From Phlegmacium glaucopus (lineage: Eukaryota; Basidiomycota; Agaricomycetes; Agaricales; Cortinariaceae), in the NCBI GenBank assembly GCA_015039465.1, contig MU130360.1, positions 1 to 53,868 on the forward strand: a DNA stretch of 53,868 bases. Direction: 5' to 3'. Every line of letters begins with the position of its first letter. Within the stretch, counting starts at the first letter, position 1. A program made the translations under genes and the position numbers. The notes beneath the pieces are model-generated. The model made no database searches and was not told the origin of the DNA. It saw nothing but the letters and a program-made list of their open reading frames with translations. Shown here piece after piece: positions 20,487 to 32,880 of the stretch.

Positions 20487-21037
20487 TTACAAGCTGTCGT
20501 TGATACGCAACACCCTTTCAGCGACATATTTGCCATGGTGATCGCGGCGGCTAAACAACTCACAAACCACAGGCACAACACAGAACATGTGAAATTTCAG
20601 AAAGCCGGTCGCATAGATCAATCGTAATTCATCGTGTGCCATTACATGTCGACCGCCAAGTATCACGTCATGTAGCCAAGAACAATCAACAATTCGACGT
20701 GGCAATACATCGTCGATGCTGAAATTGAGCCCAGGGATTGCGCAAGGAGACAGAAAGACATTGATGAGAGGTGAGGGGGCCGGGGGAAAGGGGGGAAATC
20801 TTGTGGATTTCCGCCGGGGTTAGAGAGGTTACTGAATTCGTCTCTGAGTATCACTACCTTCACAGTGCTTCCTTCTCCTATCTTCGGCTCTTGGAAGCCA
20901 TACTTGAGCTTGATCATTAGTGTTACTGCGTGTCCCATTTCGTGTCCTACCGCTGGATCCTGTCCAACTGCGTCCAGGACTCCAGGAATTGAATAGGTCT
21001 TTGAAAGCCGGTGGTAGAAGTTACTATGTGCATACAA
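20487..21037 (-). other. Open minus-strand segments of unknown identity
   Basis: Two overlapping minus-strand ORFs (20663-21037, 124 codons; 20487-20705, 72 codons) lie just beyond the truncation point of the P450 copy. The longer has a HEMGH string that fits the HExxH zinc-protease pattern, but nothing else around it supports a protease. It may be a gene remnant joined to the duplication breakpoint. I assign no function. Confidence 0.25.
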
Positions 21038-22028
21038 ATGATTAATATCGATCGAGCCATATTATAAGTGCGTGCGATTGAAACTGAGTTCTTACCAAAT
21101 ATATGCTTGTCAACCAATTCAATATGTAATACATATAGTCAGCGTCCCTTGAGCAAGCTGTATCGATATATCTGTCCAAATGTCGTACTCATCTCATAAG
21201 GAGACCAACGGCGGACTACCCAATGAAGCCGATCCTAAAATTGACGGCCAACGCCATTGGCGAATGTATGGAGCGGTTCACTAAGTCACCGCTACTTGAT
21301 GACAAGCGAACTGGGTCGGCCAAAAATCCCAAGATTTCTTATTCCTCTTGTCAATCGACTCCGTTTCACAAGGTAAAGCTTTCGTCAAGAGGAAATTTTG
21401 ATATCTTCAAAACTGAGCAAGATAGGAAAATTTTGATGGTCTCGATTTGGCAGTGAATTTTGGCGGGGGAAAACCCAAATTTTGCCAATCGCTTCCTTTT
21501 TAAAATTTAAATCATCCCTCAAGAGGAATTGTCCGTGGCTTCAAAATTACGAGTGCTATGAAGGTTCCGAAATTGAGTGTCTAATATTACAGGATAGTCA
21601 AACATTTAGGGAATGGGTTAATCAAAGGCTCGAGCAACTTGCTCTGGAACACGACGGTGGGATTTGTACTTCTTGGAGCTAAAATTACGGACATGAAGCT
21701 GGGCATCGCGAGCTTCCATACCGGTTCGGTAGACAAGGCCGCTTCTTTGCATCACGAAACGTGTTCCTAAAGAGAGTTCAAAAGATATTCAATATATTGT
21801 TCCTCAGCGCTGACATTTTGAATGAATACGATGAACTTAATGTAGTTCGCCATCATTGTATTTCAGTTCTTGGTCCTCCTCAATTTGTCAGTCATATGCA
21901 TAAAATGTCTGAGGAAGATGGACAAAACAAATCCTTATATCAATTGTCTCTGTGCATTGTGAAAGTTTGTGGTAAGTATGTAGACATGTAGGTATCCAAT
22001 CCTATAGAAACAATATCACGCATGGCCA
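21038..22028. other. No supported gene; short plus-strand ORFs
   Basis: Plus-strand ORFs at 21223-21456, 21482-21682 and 21761-21991 lie close together in a possible series, without a recognised motif. They could be a decayed gene. The last ~50 bp form the 3' end of the CorA-like gene on the minus strand. Confidence 0.3.
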
Positions 22029-24323
22029 TCAGAAACCATCCTCGCCACCAAGAGAATAGTCAGGCATAAGTTTTTGTGTCAGAGGTTGGGGTTTCTTCGT
22101 GAACATAGTGTTGATAAGGTAGACAGGCCACCCAAATCGCTTGATAAAGCTGGTTCCTGGAGGGAATATATGCTTGCTCTGGAACGCGATGATGACCCAA
22201 GTAGTAACAATCGTGAGGGGGAGAGCCAGTGCAACGTAGTGGCCAAGGGTACCTCTGGTACCATTTATCTCCTGCACGTTCATGCCAAAGATAGCCTGAA
22301 AATATGATTACTAAGGAGTTGTTGGCCTGAGGAGCAAAATGACGTACCGCCACGAAAGAAGCAGGTAGGAAAACCATCGTTAAATACGCAATTTGTTTCA
22401 TCTTTGGGAATTCAGTTAGAAACCGACTACAAAACTTAAAGTCAATAACATACAGCTGAGAACGATGAATAAGTTTCATGACATTTGATATTTAAAAAAA
22501 TGTACGACTCACCAGCACTATCTCGAACAGCAGCCTCCGTCATTTGCCGCATGTATCGACTGTCGGTAATATTGACCGTACTGAATACCTATAACCAAGA
22601 TTGAGAATAAATTTAGCACACTCAAAGTGATATAACTTACAAGGGCCATAACGTTCTTCAATCGCCGTTCCTGCATGCTCAACTCGGAGTCGAGACGTTT
22701 GATTTCGTTCAGAAGATTGTCGCACTCTCTGAACAAAAGCTTTTTACTTGCTTCACGTTCCTTCTCGTCTAGGGCATCCAGAGCGGGGTTGGGTGTGTTT
22801 TTGATGAAAGTAACATGCTTGGTATAGTGTTCGAGGAGAGAAAGATAATGAAGATGATGGGCTCTGATGACATGAAGTTCTTGTGTAAGTGGCATTTCCG
22901 CAGTTGAAATCACGCGGCTTTCCTGTCTGCAAGTCAGAATTCATTCGAACCACAAAGATGGACAACCCACCAGCGAACAAATGTGTTGGTATAAGTTTTC
23001 TAGGGCCTCATCCCAGGCATACATGGCATGCCATATGAATGTTAGAAGGACGAAGGTGGGGTCTTGCGACTTTTGGAACATGCTTTGCCAGTACACACTT
23101 TGGCCTGGGGTTAAATAAATAAATGGGTCTGATCAGCAGCTCTCCATTCCACGCACCAGCGAAACGGATACGCTCATGTAAATATTTTGCCGTCGTTGTT
23201 GGGAAGTTTAAGCTGGGGTGATACGAAATGATCGTGCTACCATTGATATTTCGGATGAGGTGCACGGACAGAAGATCTAAGACGAGGAGTCGGTTGTCTA
23301 TAAATTGATGTCAGAATGAGAAATAGAGGGATAGAGTAAGAGACAGACTCGAGTAGAGAATGAGAGGCGCATGTGTATCGATCGACTGTGAGCCTAACAA
23401 TGTGTCTGCATCATCATCATGAGGGTTGTCTATTGACTGGTTAGCGGAGAGTTGCACTGCATCGTAGTGTGCCATTGAGCGTAAGAAGGTCAGAGTGATT
23501 GTAATGTCTAGAGCAAGCATGTCAAAAGAAAATAAGATCCAATCATCTAGTACCTCAGATCAGACTCACGGTCGCCAACTTTCTCCTTGATTTCTTCTTG
23601 AAATCGTGATGGGATCCAGTGCAAAGATGAGGACCAGAAGAATGGTTCAATGTTAAACCTGAATTCATCCTTCGATAAGCAGTAGAAGGCAAAGGAAGGT
23701 AGAATATCCATACTTCGTGCCCAGCATCTGAAGAACCGGCCCAGACAAATCTTGGATAAACAAGGCCCTCAATCGTATATCGCGTGGTCTCTGAAAAAAG
23801 TAATCCTTTAGGGAGTGCATTACATATATGAAAAGGTAGCTACAACTGACCTGTTCATGAATCATTTGGTCCCAAGTCATATCTTCGTCTCCATACTCCG
23901 CCGTTATCTCTTTGACATTGGTGAAGAATCCTGACTCATCCACGTCCACTCGATAGCAAGTACAGGGTTTGTTTTTTGGATAGTTGTGAACCGCGTCATA
24001 GATTTTGGCTTTTATGGCCTGCCGTTCTGTCCAATTTGGGAAACGGGACTGCGGATATCCCGTCCAGCATCTGTTGCATCTTCCAGGGCTGTGGTCACAG
24101 TGTTCTGGGATAGGAGGTGCAATGGATTCAAGTTGCTTGGAGTCGACATCTATGAATTTCATAAGCAGAAGAACTATGGCCGAAACACGTGTTTTAAATG
24201 ACAAAACACACCATCGTCTAAGTCAACCCATGGCCACGGAGCAGAAGGCGCAGCATGTCGATGAGAGGGATGCGGCACTCGATCTAATTCATCTTTCGAG
24301 GATTGTAAGTTCTGAGTCGACAT
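22029..24323 (-). CDS. CorA-like Mg2+ transporter family protein, type A copy 1
   Basis: A multi-exon minus-strand gene from ATG at 24323 to a stop at 22029. Exon 1 encodes a short N-terminus ending in PSAPWPWVDLDDG. Next comes a Cys/Trp-containing block (CDHSPGRCNRCWTGYPQS), then IQDLSGPVLQMLGTK, and a long cytoplasmic helical region with ECDNLLNEIKRLDSELSMQE. The C-terminal pore part shows membrane segment 1 (LTMVFLPASFVA), the IFGMN signature at the start of the loop, and membrane segment 2 (YVALALPLTIVTTWVIIAF). CorA proteins move Mg2+ and related divalent ions as pentamers; GMN is the selectivity signature. Localisation is not evident. It is head-to-head with the type B gene at 24889. 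Confidence 0.85.
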
Positions 24324-24888
24324 AGTATAGTTTTAGTGGGTGGGTATCCGGGAGTAGTTTGTTCTTGCCGGCTATCAGCCACAGTCGTTAACCTCGTTTA
24401 AAACTGCTACGTATGGACAGTAGTGGGGGTTTAGGGACTGGGGTATAATGAGGTTGTTGGCCAGAAGAATTCGGGGCCCTGTGCTCTGCAACCGTGAGTA
24501 AACATATCCTTGGCAAAGAACCCTGATTCGGAAATTCTTTCGTAAACCCTCCAACCTGTCAAGCATTCAGGAGCATTCAGGCCTCAAAAGCCTCGAGGCT
24601 TCAAACTTCAAGCTTGAAGCTTGAAGCTTTGGTCAGCAGACTGCGGTGGTACAGATGCCCGCCATCGGCTGAATGCAAGTATTACGTAAATATCGGAGAA
24701 GGCGGATAGGAGGACCCCAGAAGTGCTTGGCAGAGGACATTGACCGTGGCAAAGGCATTACATGTGAGAACAAATAGACGCCTAAGCACTCCTCATTCGA
24801 CTATCACCGTCTCACCCCATTTGCTAACCCTTTACGACTCTTACTTTCGCTCTGTAAAAGCCCTCTCACGGTGCTAGAAGTCAACACT
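24324..24888. promoter_or_regulatory. Shared divergent promoter of two CorA-like genes
   Basis: This 565-bp gap lies between the start codons of the type A gene (minus) and the type B gene (plus). It holds two perfect 14-bp palindromes, AAGCCTCGAGGCTT (24588-24601) and CTTCAAGCTTGAAG (24606-24619), the second followed by a further GAAGCTT. The half next to the type A gene (24324-24490) resembles the DNA upstream of type A copy 2 (about 29000-29160), including ATACCCCAGTCCCT and ATACCCACCCA. The promoter was therefore copied with that gene. Confidence 0.6.
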
Positions 24889-27437
24889 ATGTCCTACAGC
24901 CGACGAAATTATGAAGAAACCTCTAATCGAATTGCACCTCCTTCGCACCGACACGCAGCCCCGTCAGCCCCTTGGCCATGGGTTGACATTCAAGATGGTG
25001 ACCGTCCAAAAATTTACTCGTTTAATTCTTTTTCTTATCCTAAATTTGAGTGAAGAAGTTGACCGTGTACAACTCGAGTCCTCAAAACCGCCTATTCCCT
25101 CTCTTTGTGACCATCGAGCCTGTAATGACTGTTGGAAAGGTTACCCACAGTCACTATTTCCCAACTGGACCCCTGCTCAAGTCAAGAAAAGCAAGATCAG
25201 CACGGCCATCAAGCATTATCGACGCGACGTCCCATGCATTATTCACCATGTTGATGTGGACGATAATGGGTATTTTAGAGATGCCGATAAATATTATATA
25301 ACGGAGGCCGCTACAAAAGAAACTTGGGACAAACTCGTTGGAACCCAAGTGAGTGCCATCATTACGCTTGATACTTCATTCTGCGCTATTTAGCTTATTC
25401 TTCCAACCATGACAGGTCCCTGACAACATCCGATTGCGGGCGCTGTTCGTTGAGAACCTATCTGGACCGATCTTACAGATGTTGGGCACAAAGTAAGTTC
25501 AATGTATAGTTTAACTGTCGTTCCACTGCGCACTTTTTCGTATCATTCATTACCCGAAGGGTTGTAATTTTAACGTATTCTGGTTTAGACACTACATCGA
25601 ACCATTCTTCTTCTCATCTTCCTTAAACTGGATACCATCCCGGTTCCAAGAGGAAGTTAGGCCCGGTCTCGGAGACCGTAAGTTTCAAGTTGCTCGCAGT
25701 TCTGGTTTTTTCTGCCCACCTGACACCAATTTAAAGATATTACTATCACACTGAAATTCCTTCGATCGGCGGGGAGTACTGACGAGAGTATTCGTTCTAA
25801 CGCTGCAACTCCTATACCGTCTGAGTCGTCGCCCACTCTTAGATCCCTTAACTATACCAGTGATCTGGGTGAGCTAGGCTTTCACTTTCTGTGACCTAAT
25901 AATTCAATTAATTTCGATATAATGAAGTCCAGCAAATGATTGATACCCATACCCCTTTGGTTTTGGCCTCGAGTAAATGGATTCAGCCAGTCTATGATAT
26001 TATGATAAATTGACTGGATGCAATATTACAGGTGGACAGCAGCTTGTATTAGACCTGTTATCTGTCCATTTGATTCGCAAAGCTAAAGGCAGTGTTATAA
26101 TATCGTACCACCCTACGAAGGATATTCCAATAACTACTGCCCAATATCTACACCAGCGTATTCGCTTTGCAGGCAAGTATCTCGCTAGCTCCTACTCTCG
26201 ACATTACTCAAAAAAATGTTTCTCTTTACTAGGCCAAAGTGTCTATTGGCAAAGCATGTTTCAGAAATCGCCGGATCCCACATTGGTGCTCCTCACTTTC
26301 ATATGGCATACCATGTACGCATGGGATGAGGCGCTCGAAGCTCTATACAATCACATATGTACAATTGTAAGTTATACCATTCAACATCGGATGTTTACCT
26401 ACAGCACTCACACTGGCATGAAGGAAGGTAAAGTTGTCGGAACAACGAACTTTACCCTGACCCAGGAACTACACATCATTCGTGCACATCTCCTGCACTA
26501 TTCCTCCTTGCTCGAAGATTTGCGAAAGACTGTAGAATTTGTACAAGCTACCCCAAATCCGGCTTTAGATTCTCTTACTCCTGAAGAATTTGAACCCAAC
26601 CGTATACTGCTGGAACGAGAGTGTGACAATCTTATGTCCGAGGTTGATCGTTTGGAAAAGGAGCGAAGTATGCAGGAGAGACGTTTGAGAAATGTTATGA
26701 ACCTGGTATGTAGTAACTTTTATGTGTTCATGCAAGTTACTGAACCGTAACCTTAGGTTTTCAGTAGCGTGAATATCTTAGACAGCAAACAGATGCAGAA
26801 AATGACAGAGGCTTCAATGAGAGATAATACAGGTATGTTGTCTTCTTGTTCCGTGGAGACTCGAACGTTAATCCTTTTTGATCCCTTTCTATTTTAGCTG
26901 TACGTCTTCCGATCTCCTGGCCTCAGACCCTCATTGATTTTTTGGGATGTAGATGAAACAAATTGCTTATCTGACGATGGTGTTTCTACCAGCTTCTTTC
27001 GTTGCGGTATGTCTTCGTTTCAAGTCATTTCACATATAATTATTAAATCTTAATAGAATATTTTTGGAATGAACGTGATAGAGCTCGTGCCAAGTGGGCC
27101 AAATGGAGCTGTCAGGGGCACTATACCACATTATGTTGTGACTACCATTGGATTTACACTCCTCAGTATATGGATCATTACTGCTTTCCAGAGCAGATAT
27201 ATTTTCCGGCGCGGTGTGACTTTTTGGAAGCGACTGGGCTGGCCTATATTTCTCCTCCTCCGACTTTTTGGCAAGGATCCATATGCGCCGACGCCCGATT
27301 CGTCACACGAAAATATTTCGTTGGAGCTGAAGGAGCTCAGTGAGCGCCAGCCAGTATGTCTTCTTGTTCTTATTTTTCGGCATCATGTTCATACGCTCAA
27401 CAGGAAATCATCGACCGCCCAACATCCGTTGGACTGA
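24889..27437 (+). CDS. CorA-like Mg2+ transporter family protein, type B copy 1
   Basis: The start is ATG at 24889 (MSYSRRNYEE). An upstream in-frame ATG-type start at 24871 is possible but poorly placed. The N-terminal exon ends PSAPWPWVDIQDG. Later blocks are CDHRACNDCWKGYPQS, ENLSGPILQMLGTK, EPFFFSSSLNWIPSRFQEE, GQSVYWQSMFQKSPDP and a long helical stretch with ECDNLMSEVDRLEKERSMQE. The pore part has LTMVFLPASFVA, NIFGMN and a second membrane segment (HYVVTTIGFTLLSIWIITAF), then a basic tail. Compared with type A it has a longer post-membrane tail (FGKDPYAP, then an acidic helix). Introns are 50-80 nt. It probably transports Mg2+ or another divalent cation. Confidence 0.85.
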
Positions 27438-29160
27438 TGGATTCAAATTTCGTCGACAGACTGTCACACCGATGATCTCACCCACACCGCTGACTTGCTT
27501 TAATAAATGATTCCCAAACAGGTTCACACGTCTCGATACCCGTCTAATTCAACTAACCTGACATCTCTAATATCGATATTCGAGTTCTATGGGTTTGGAA
27601 ATGTACATAGAAATGTACCAGGGACTATGCATGTTCATGTTGTATGACTTTCTTGAATTTACGACCTTCTCAGAATGACCCAAGGGCCAATGAGCAGCAA
27701 GGCGATCGCATGTCTCAATAGTTACAGATATGATTTGCCACCCAAAACTGCCAGGTATCCGAAAGAGGTAAAAGAAAGAAAGAAAGAGAAAAGAGAATAT
27801 ATCCCCGGCCCGACCGCAAGAGACTTCGAGAGTCAATACTTACTTAGAAAGTCCAAGCTACCAAGTTATCCCAATATAGGTTGTCGATGCCGCTGTTGAT
27901 TGGACAACTTTGGACAAGTTAATGTGAAAGAGGCGTTGCCGGCATAGCAGTTTCTCACTGCACCTAATTTTAACCTTGCAATTGGGCAATTTGGGTGCCG
28001 GCCCGGGAGGTAAAAATAGTAACAGGAATGATACAAAGGGTAGCCAGATCTATGATTTATTTAATTCAAACTGACCTAGTTAGTGTAAGCACTATAACTA
28101 TGTGATGGCAGATATCTCTCGACGTGGCAGATAATATGAGCATCGTTACTGTACTACATAATCGTTTTATGTAAAGTTTAAACCATCATGGGAAGTTTAG
28201 GACATTCAATGCCGATTTTGTATACCCATGGTGGCGTAGAAGTGGCCTTGGGTTACTCTGGATTGATTCTGGACAGATAACTGGCAGATAACAACTCGGC
28301 ACTATGGGAAGTAAACAAGCCATCGCGAATCGCGATTTAAATTTATACACAATGAACGAAGAATCATGAGCGAATGTCGTTACATGCACTTCTGCAATGC
28401 CATAAATGGTTACAGGATGGATTTAGTACTAGTAGCTAAAAAATAAATTGCATGAACTTTGATATTTTTAGAATACTTAATTCCTCGAGCTTCAAGTTAA
28501 CAAGGTACATAAGTACGATGATTTTCGATGGAAAGCTCTTGTGGATGTTTTGCAAATGTAATTAAATATTGTACACACAGAAAGGTCATCATTTTAATAT
28601 TCACACAAGTGTCTCGGTTGCTAGACATCAACCCATCCTGATAGCTTTCAAGTTTAGATAAGCCACATACAATATTTTGCTGCATTTTCAGGGTCCCCGG
28701 AGTCTCGGCAAGGCGCCCCGATTGTTGCCGATCGATCTTATGTCGCATAGGCTTGCACCGTTACACTCACTCAAAGCTTTGCTCAAGGCGCATTTGGCGC
28801 GTACATGATACTGTATTGACAGGACGCCACTGCAGTCTATTGACCTTGAGGTTGGAGCCTTGAGCTCTGAAGCTTGAAATTTTGAAAGCTTGACAAGTTG
28901 AAGGGTTACGAAAACATGTCACCACCCGTGTTGTTCGGTATCGGATCACATGGAGCAGGCGCTTAAAAAGACACTAGCTGTCCCTGCGTTCTTCTGGTCG
29001 ACGACCTCACTACTCACTATACCCCAGTCCCTCCGTCCTAAACCCCCACCACTGCCCATACCCTGCAGTTTGAACAAAGTTAACGACCGTGGACTATAGC
29101 TATCGCCAGCGAGAACAAACTACCTCTGGAATCTGGATACCCACCCATCAAAACCATACT
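27438..29160. other. Intergenic stretch between type B copy 1 and type A copy 2
   Basis: 1.7 kb without a supported gene; small ORFs on both strands have no motif. The last ~200 bp are homologous to the promoter half of type A copy 1. A degenerate GAAGCTTGAAA...GAAAGCTTGAC near 28869-28893 resembles the palindromes of the shared promoter. Confidence 0.5.
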
Positions 29161-31443
29161 ATGTCGACTCAGAACCTACATATCATTGAAAAAGAAGCCT
29201 CGAAAGATGACTCAAATCGAGTGCCACATCCTTCTCATCGACATGCTGCGCCTTCTGCTCCGTGGCCATGGGTTGACTTAGACGACGGTGTGTTTCGTCA
29301 TGGAAAACACGTGTTTCGACCATAGTTCTTGTGCTTATGAATTTTATAGATGTTGACTCCAAGCAACTTGAATCCGTCGCGCCTCCTATCCCAGAACTCT
29401 GTGACCACAGCCCTGGAAGATGCAATAGATGTTGGACGGGATATCCGCAGTCCCGTTTCCCAAATTGGACAGAACGGCAGGTCATAAAAGCCAAAATCTA
29501 TGACGCGGTTCACAACTATCCAAAAACCAAGCCCTGTACTTGCTATCGAGTGGATGTGGATGAGTCAGGATTCTTCACCAATGTCAAAGAGATAACGGCG
29601 GAGTATGGAGATGAAGATATGACTTGGGACCAAATGATTCATGAACAGGTCAGTTGTAGCTACCTTTTCATATATGTAGTGCACTCCCTAAAGGATTACT
29701 TTTTTCAGAGACCACGCGATATACGATTGAGGGCCTTGTTTATCCAAGATTTGTCTGGGCCGGTTCTTCAGATGCTGGGCACGAAGTATGGATATTCTAC
29801 CTTCCTTTGTCTTCTACTACTTATCGAAGGATGAATTTAGGTATAACATTGAACCATTCTTCTGGTCTTCATCCTTCCACTGGATTCCATCACGATTCCA
29901 AGAAGAAATCAAGGAGAAAGTTGGCGACCGTTAGTCTGATATTCGGTACTAGATGATTGAATCTTTTTTTTTTTGACGTGCCTGCTCTAGACATTACAAT
30001 CACTCTGACCTTCTTACGCTCAATGTCACGCTACGACGCAGTGCAACTCTCCGCTACCCAACCAACTCATGATCCTGATGCAGACACATTGTTAGGTTCA
30101 CAGTCAATTGATACACATGCCCCTCTCACTTTATACTCGAGTCAGTCTCTTATTCTATTTCTATCTCTCATTCTGACATCAATTTCTAGACAACCGACTC
30201 CTCGTCTTAGATCTTCTGTCTATGCACCTCATCCGAAATGTCAATGGTAGCACGATCATTTCGTATCACCCCAGCTTAAATTTCCCAACAACGACGGCAA
30301 AATATTTACATGAGCGTATTCGTTTCGCTGGTGCGTGGAATGGAGAGCTACCATGATCAGACTCATTTACTCATTTAACCTCCAGGCCAAAGTGTGTACT
30401 GGCAAAGCATGTTCCAAAAGTCGCCAGACCCCACCCTTGTTCTTCTGACATTCATATGGCATGCCATGTATGCTTGGGATGAGGCCCTAGAAAACTTATA
30501 CGAACATATTTGTTCGCTGGTGAGTTGTGTATCGAGCGAATCGAGGGAATAATTTCTGACTTGCAGACAGGAAAGCCGCGTGATCTCAACTGCGGAAATG
30601 CCACTGACACAAGAACTTCATGTCATCAGAGCTCATCATCTTCATTACCTCTCCCTCCTTGATCACTATACCAAGCATATTGCTTTCATCAAAAACGCGC
30701 CCAACCCCGCTATGGATTCCCTAGACGAGAAGGAACGTCAAGCAAGTAAAAAGCTTTTGATCAGAGAGTGTGACAATCTTCTGAATGAAATCAAACGTCT
30801 CAACTCGGAGTTGAACATGCAGGAACGACGATTGAAGAATGTTATGGCCCTTGTAAGTTATATCACTTGTGTGCTAAATTTATTCTCAATCTTGGTCATA
30901 GGTATTCAGTACGGTCAATATTACTGACAGTCGATACATGCGGCAAATGACGGAGGCTGCTGTTCGAGATAGTGCTGGTAAGTTGTATACACTTTTCTAA
31001 ATATTCAATGTCACGAAACTCATTCATCGTTCTTAGCTGTATGTTATTGACTTTAAGTTCTGTGGTCGGTTTCTAACTGAATTCTCAAAGATGAAACAAG
31101 TTGCGTACTTAACGATGGTTTTCCTACCTGCTTCTTTCGTGGCGGTACGACTTCCTTTTTGCTCCTCTCACCATCAATTTATTCATGTTTTCAGGGTATC
31201 TTTGGGATGAACGTGGATGTGATAAACCCTGGTACCAAGGGTACCCTTGGCCACTACGTAGCATTCGCTCTCCCCCTCACGATCGTTACTACTTGGGTCA
31301 TCATCGCGTTCCAGAGCAAGCATATATTCCCTACAGGAACCAGCTTTGTCAAGCGATTAGGATGGCCTATCTTCTTTATCAGCATGCTCTCAAAGAGACG
31401 TCAACCTCAGCTGGCACCAAAATTTGAGTCTGACTATCTATAG
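29161..31443 (+). CDS. CorA-like Mg2+ transporter family protein, type A copy 2
   Basis: A close paralogue of the gene at 22029-24323, in the opposite orientation, with the same intron positions. The start is ATG at 29161 (MSTQNLHIIEKEAS). The family blocks are all present: PSAPWPWVDLDDG, CDHSPGRCNRCWTGYPQS, LQMLGTK, GQSVYWQSMFQKSPDP, ECDNLLNEIKRLNSELNMQE, LTMVFLPASFVA, GIFGMN, and YVAFALPLTIVTTWVIIAF. The short C-terminal tail ends at 31441-31443. I see no frame break. It is tail-to-tail with type B copy 2. The divalent-cation transport role is inferred from the CorA family. Confidence 0.85.
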
Positions 31444-31737
31444 GTTGGTGAGCATGATTATGATGGACATCCATGAATATATATCTGTAGGCTTTTGTGC
31501 TTCTCTCGTGTAGTAAGGCACGAATGAAGAATTAGAACACTGCCCTAATGTGAGTGAATGGTGGTATGTGATGTTCTCAGCTCCCATCGTTACTCATCCA
31601 GACCTTATCGAACTCAAAGTTGCCCAATTGTTATTTTCTTTGACCTCAATAGTGTTCATATCGAGCTCAATGCTACGTGATCCAGATATAGCCACCACTC
31701 AGCCAGTTTTGGATAAAGGAAACTGCAGGCCGGGATT
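31444..31737. other. 3' flank of type A copy 2
   Basis: Probable 3' UTR and terminator. Nothing else is recognised. Confidence 0.4.
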
Positions 31738-32880
31738 TGCCCCCGATTTCTTAGTGACTTGGCAGAAATACACTGCAAAAGAATCGAGTCTTTCGAGTGA
31801 TGTAATTTATTTATAAAAAAAACATATGTGACTGCCATCCATTTTGCAAAGTGCTGTAACATCTTACCTCACTGCTTTAATTATTGACCCTTGAGTTATC
31901 TTGAGTCTTGAGAATGTCATAAATGCAAGAAGATATACAATAATAGCTCCTGGTACATGTCTATTCCAAATACATACTAGGATATCAATATCAATACTCG
32001 GGTTGATTAAATTGGATGGGCATGATGTATTTGTACATGTCAAGCAAAATCAGCGATGAATCAGAATCATGATATATGTGTCAGTGTTGAGATTTGAATC
32101 TCACTCCCACAGATGTTGGAGTGTTCAAAGATGTTCTGTTGAGGATGAACATCAGAACATACTTTCTTCTCACAGTCAACTCTAGTTGAGCTTTAGCCCC
32201 AACAAAATATTTCTTTGTGATGGATCTGCTGTCATTGGCACATATAAACTGCAGATTTGCCCCCCCAATCTCTTAGTGCCCTAACAGAAATGCTCCTTTA
32301 CTGCAAAAGAATTGAGTCTTTTGAATGATAAAGATAAGTGCCTTGCTCTGTCAACCTGAAAGTCAATAACGCCACTAAGACTTAGTGCTTCAATAATCAT
32401 TGATGTAATGTTTTATTTTTTTTAAAAAGTGACTGCTGTCCATCTTGCAAAGTGCTATAGCATCTTACCTCACTTGAGTTATCCTGAGTCTTGAGAACAT
32501 CATAAATGCAAGAAGATGATATACAACATAAAGTTCCTGGTACATGTCTATTTACATCTCCAAATACATGGACTGGGATATCAATATCAAATATCAGAAA
32601 TGTCTAGTCAATCAAATTGGATGGTCATAATGTATTTGTTGAGTAAGATAGCGATGATATGTGTCTGTGTCGGGATTTGATCCATCATTCCAACAGATGT
32701 TGGAAGTGTTCAATGATGTTCTGTTGAGGTTCTGTTGGGGTTGAGGACATGAACACGATGCTGAAAAAGAAACATAGAAGCTATACGTTATTGAGCTGGC
32801 GCTTGACGGAGTTAACTCTAGTTGAGCTTCTTTAGCTCCATCGACATATTTCCTTGTGACGGATCTGCCGTCGTCGGCGC
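31738..32880. repeat. Degenerate tandem duplication of the 3' end of type B copy 2
   Basis: 31738-32250 and 32262-32880 align in the same orientation. Shared words include GACTGC(C/T)(A/G)TCCAT, CTTGCAAAGTGCTATAG-type, TCATAAATGCAAGAAGAT, GGTACATGTCTATT and CAGATGTTGGA. The downstream copy includes the functional C-terminal codons of the CorA-like gene (32818-32880); the upstream copy has a decayed version at about 32183-32250. Confidence 0.75.

Noticed and set aside
20920..20950. HEMGH as a zinc metalloprotease active site
   Set aside because: It is the only protease-like element in a short, possibly degenerate ORF. There is no third metal ligand and no domain context.
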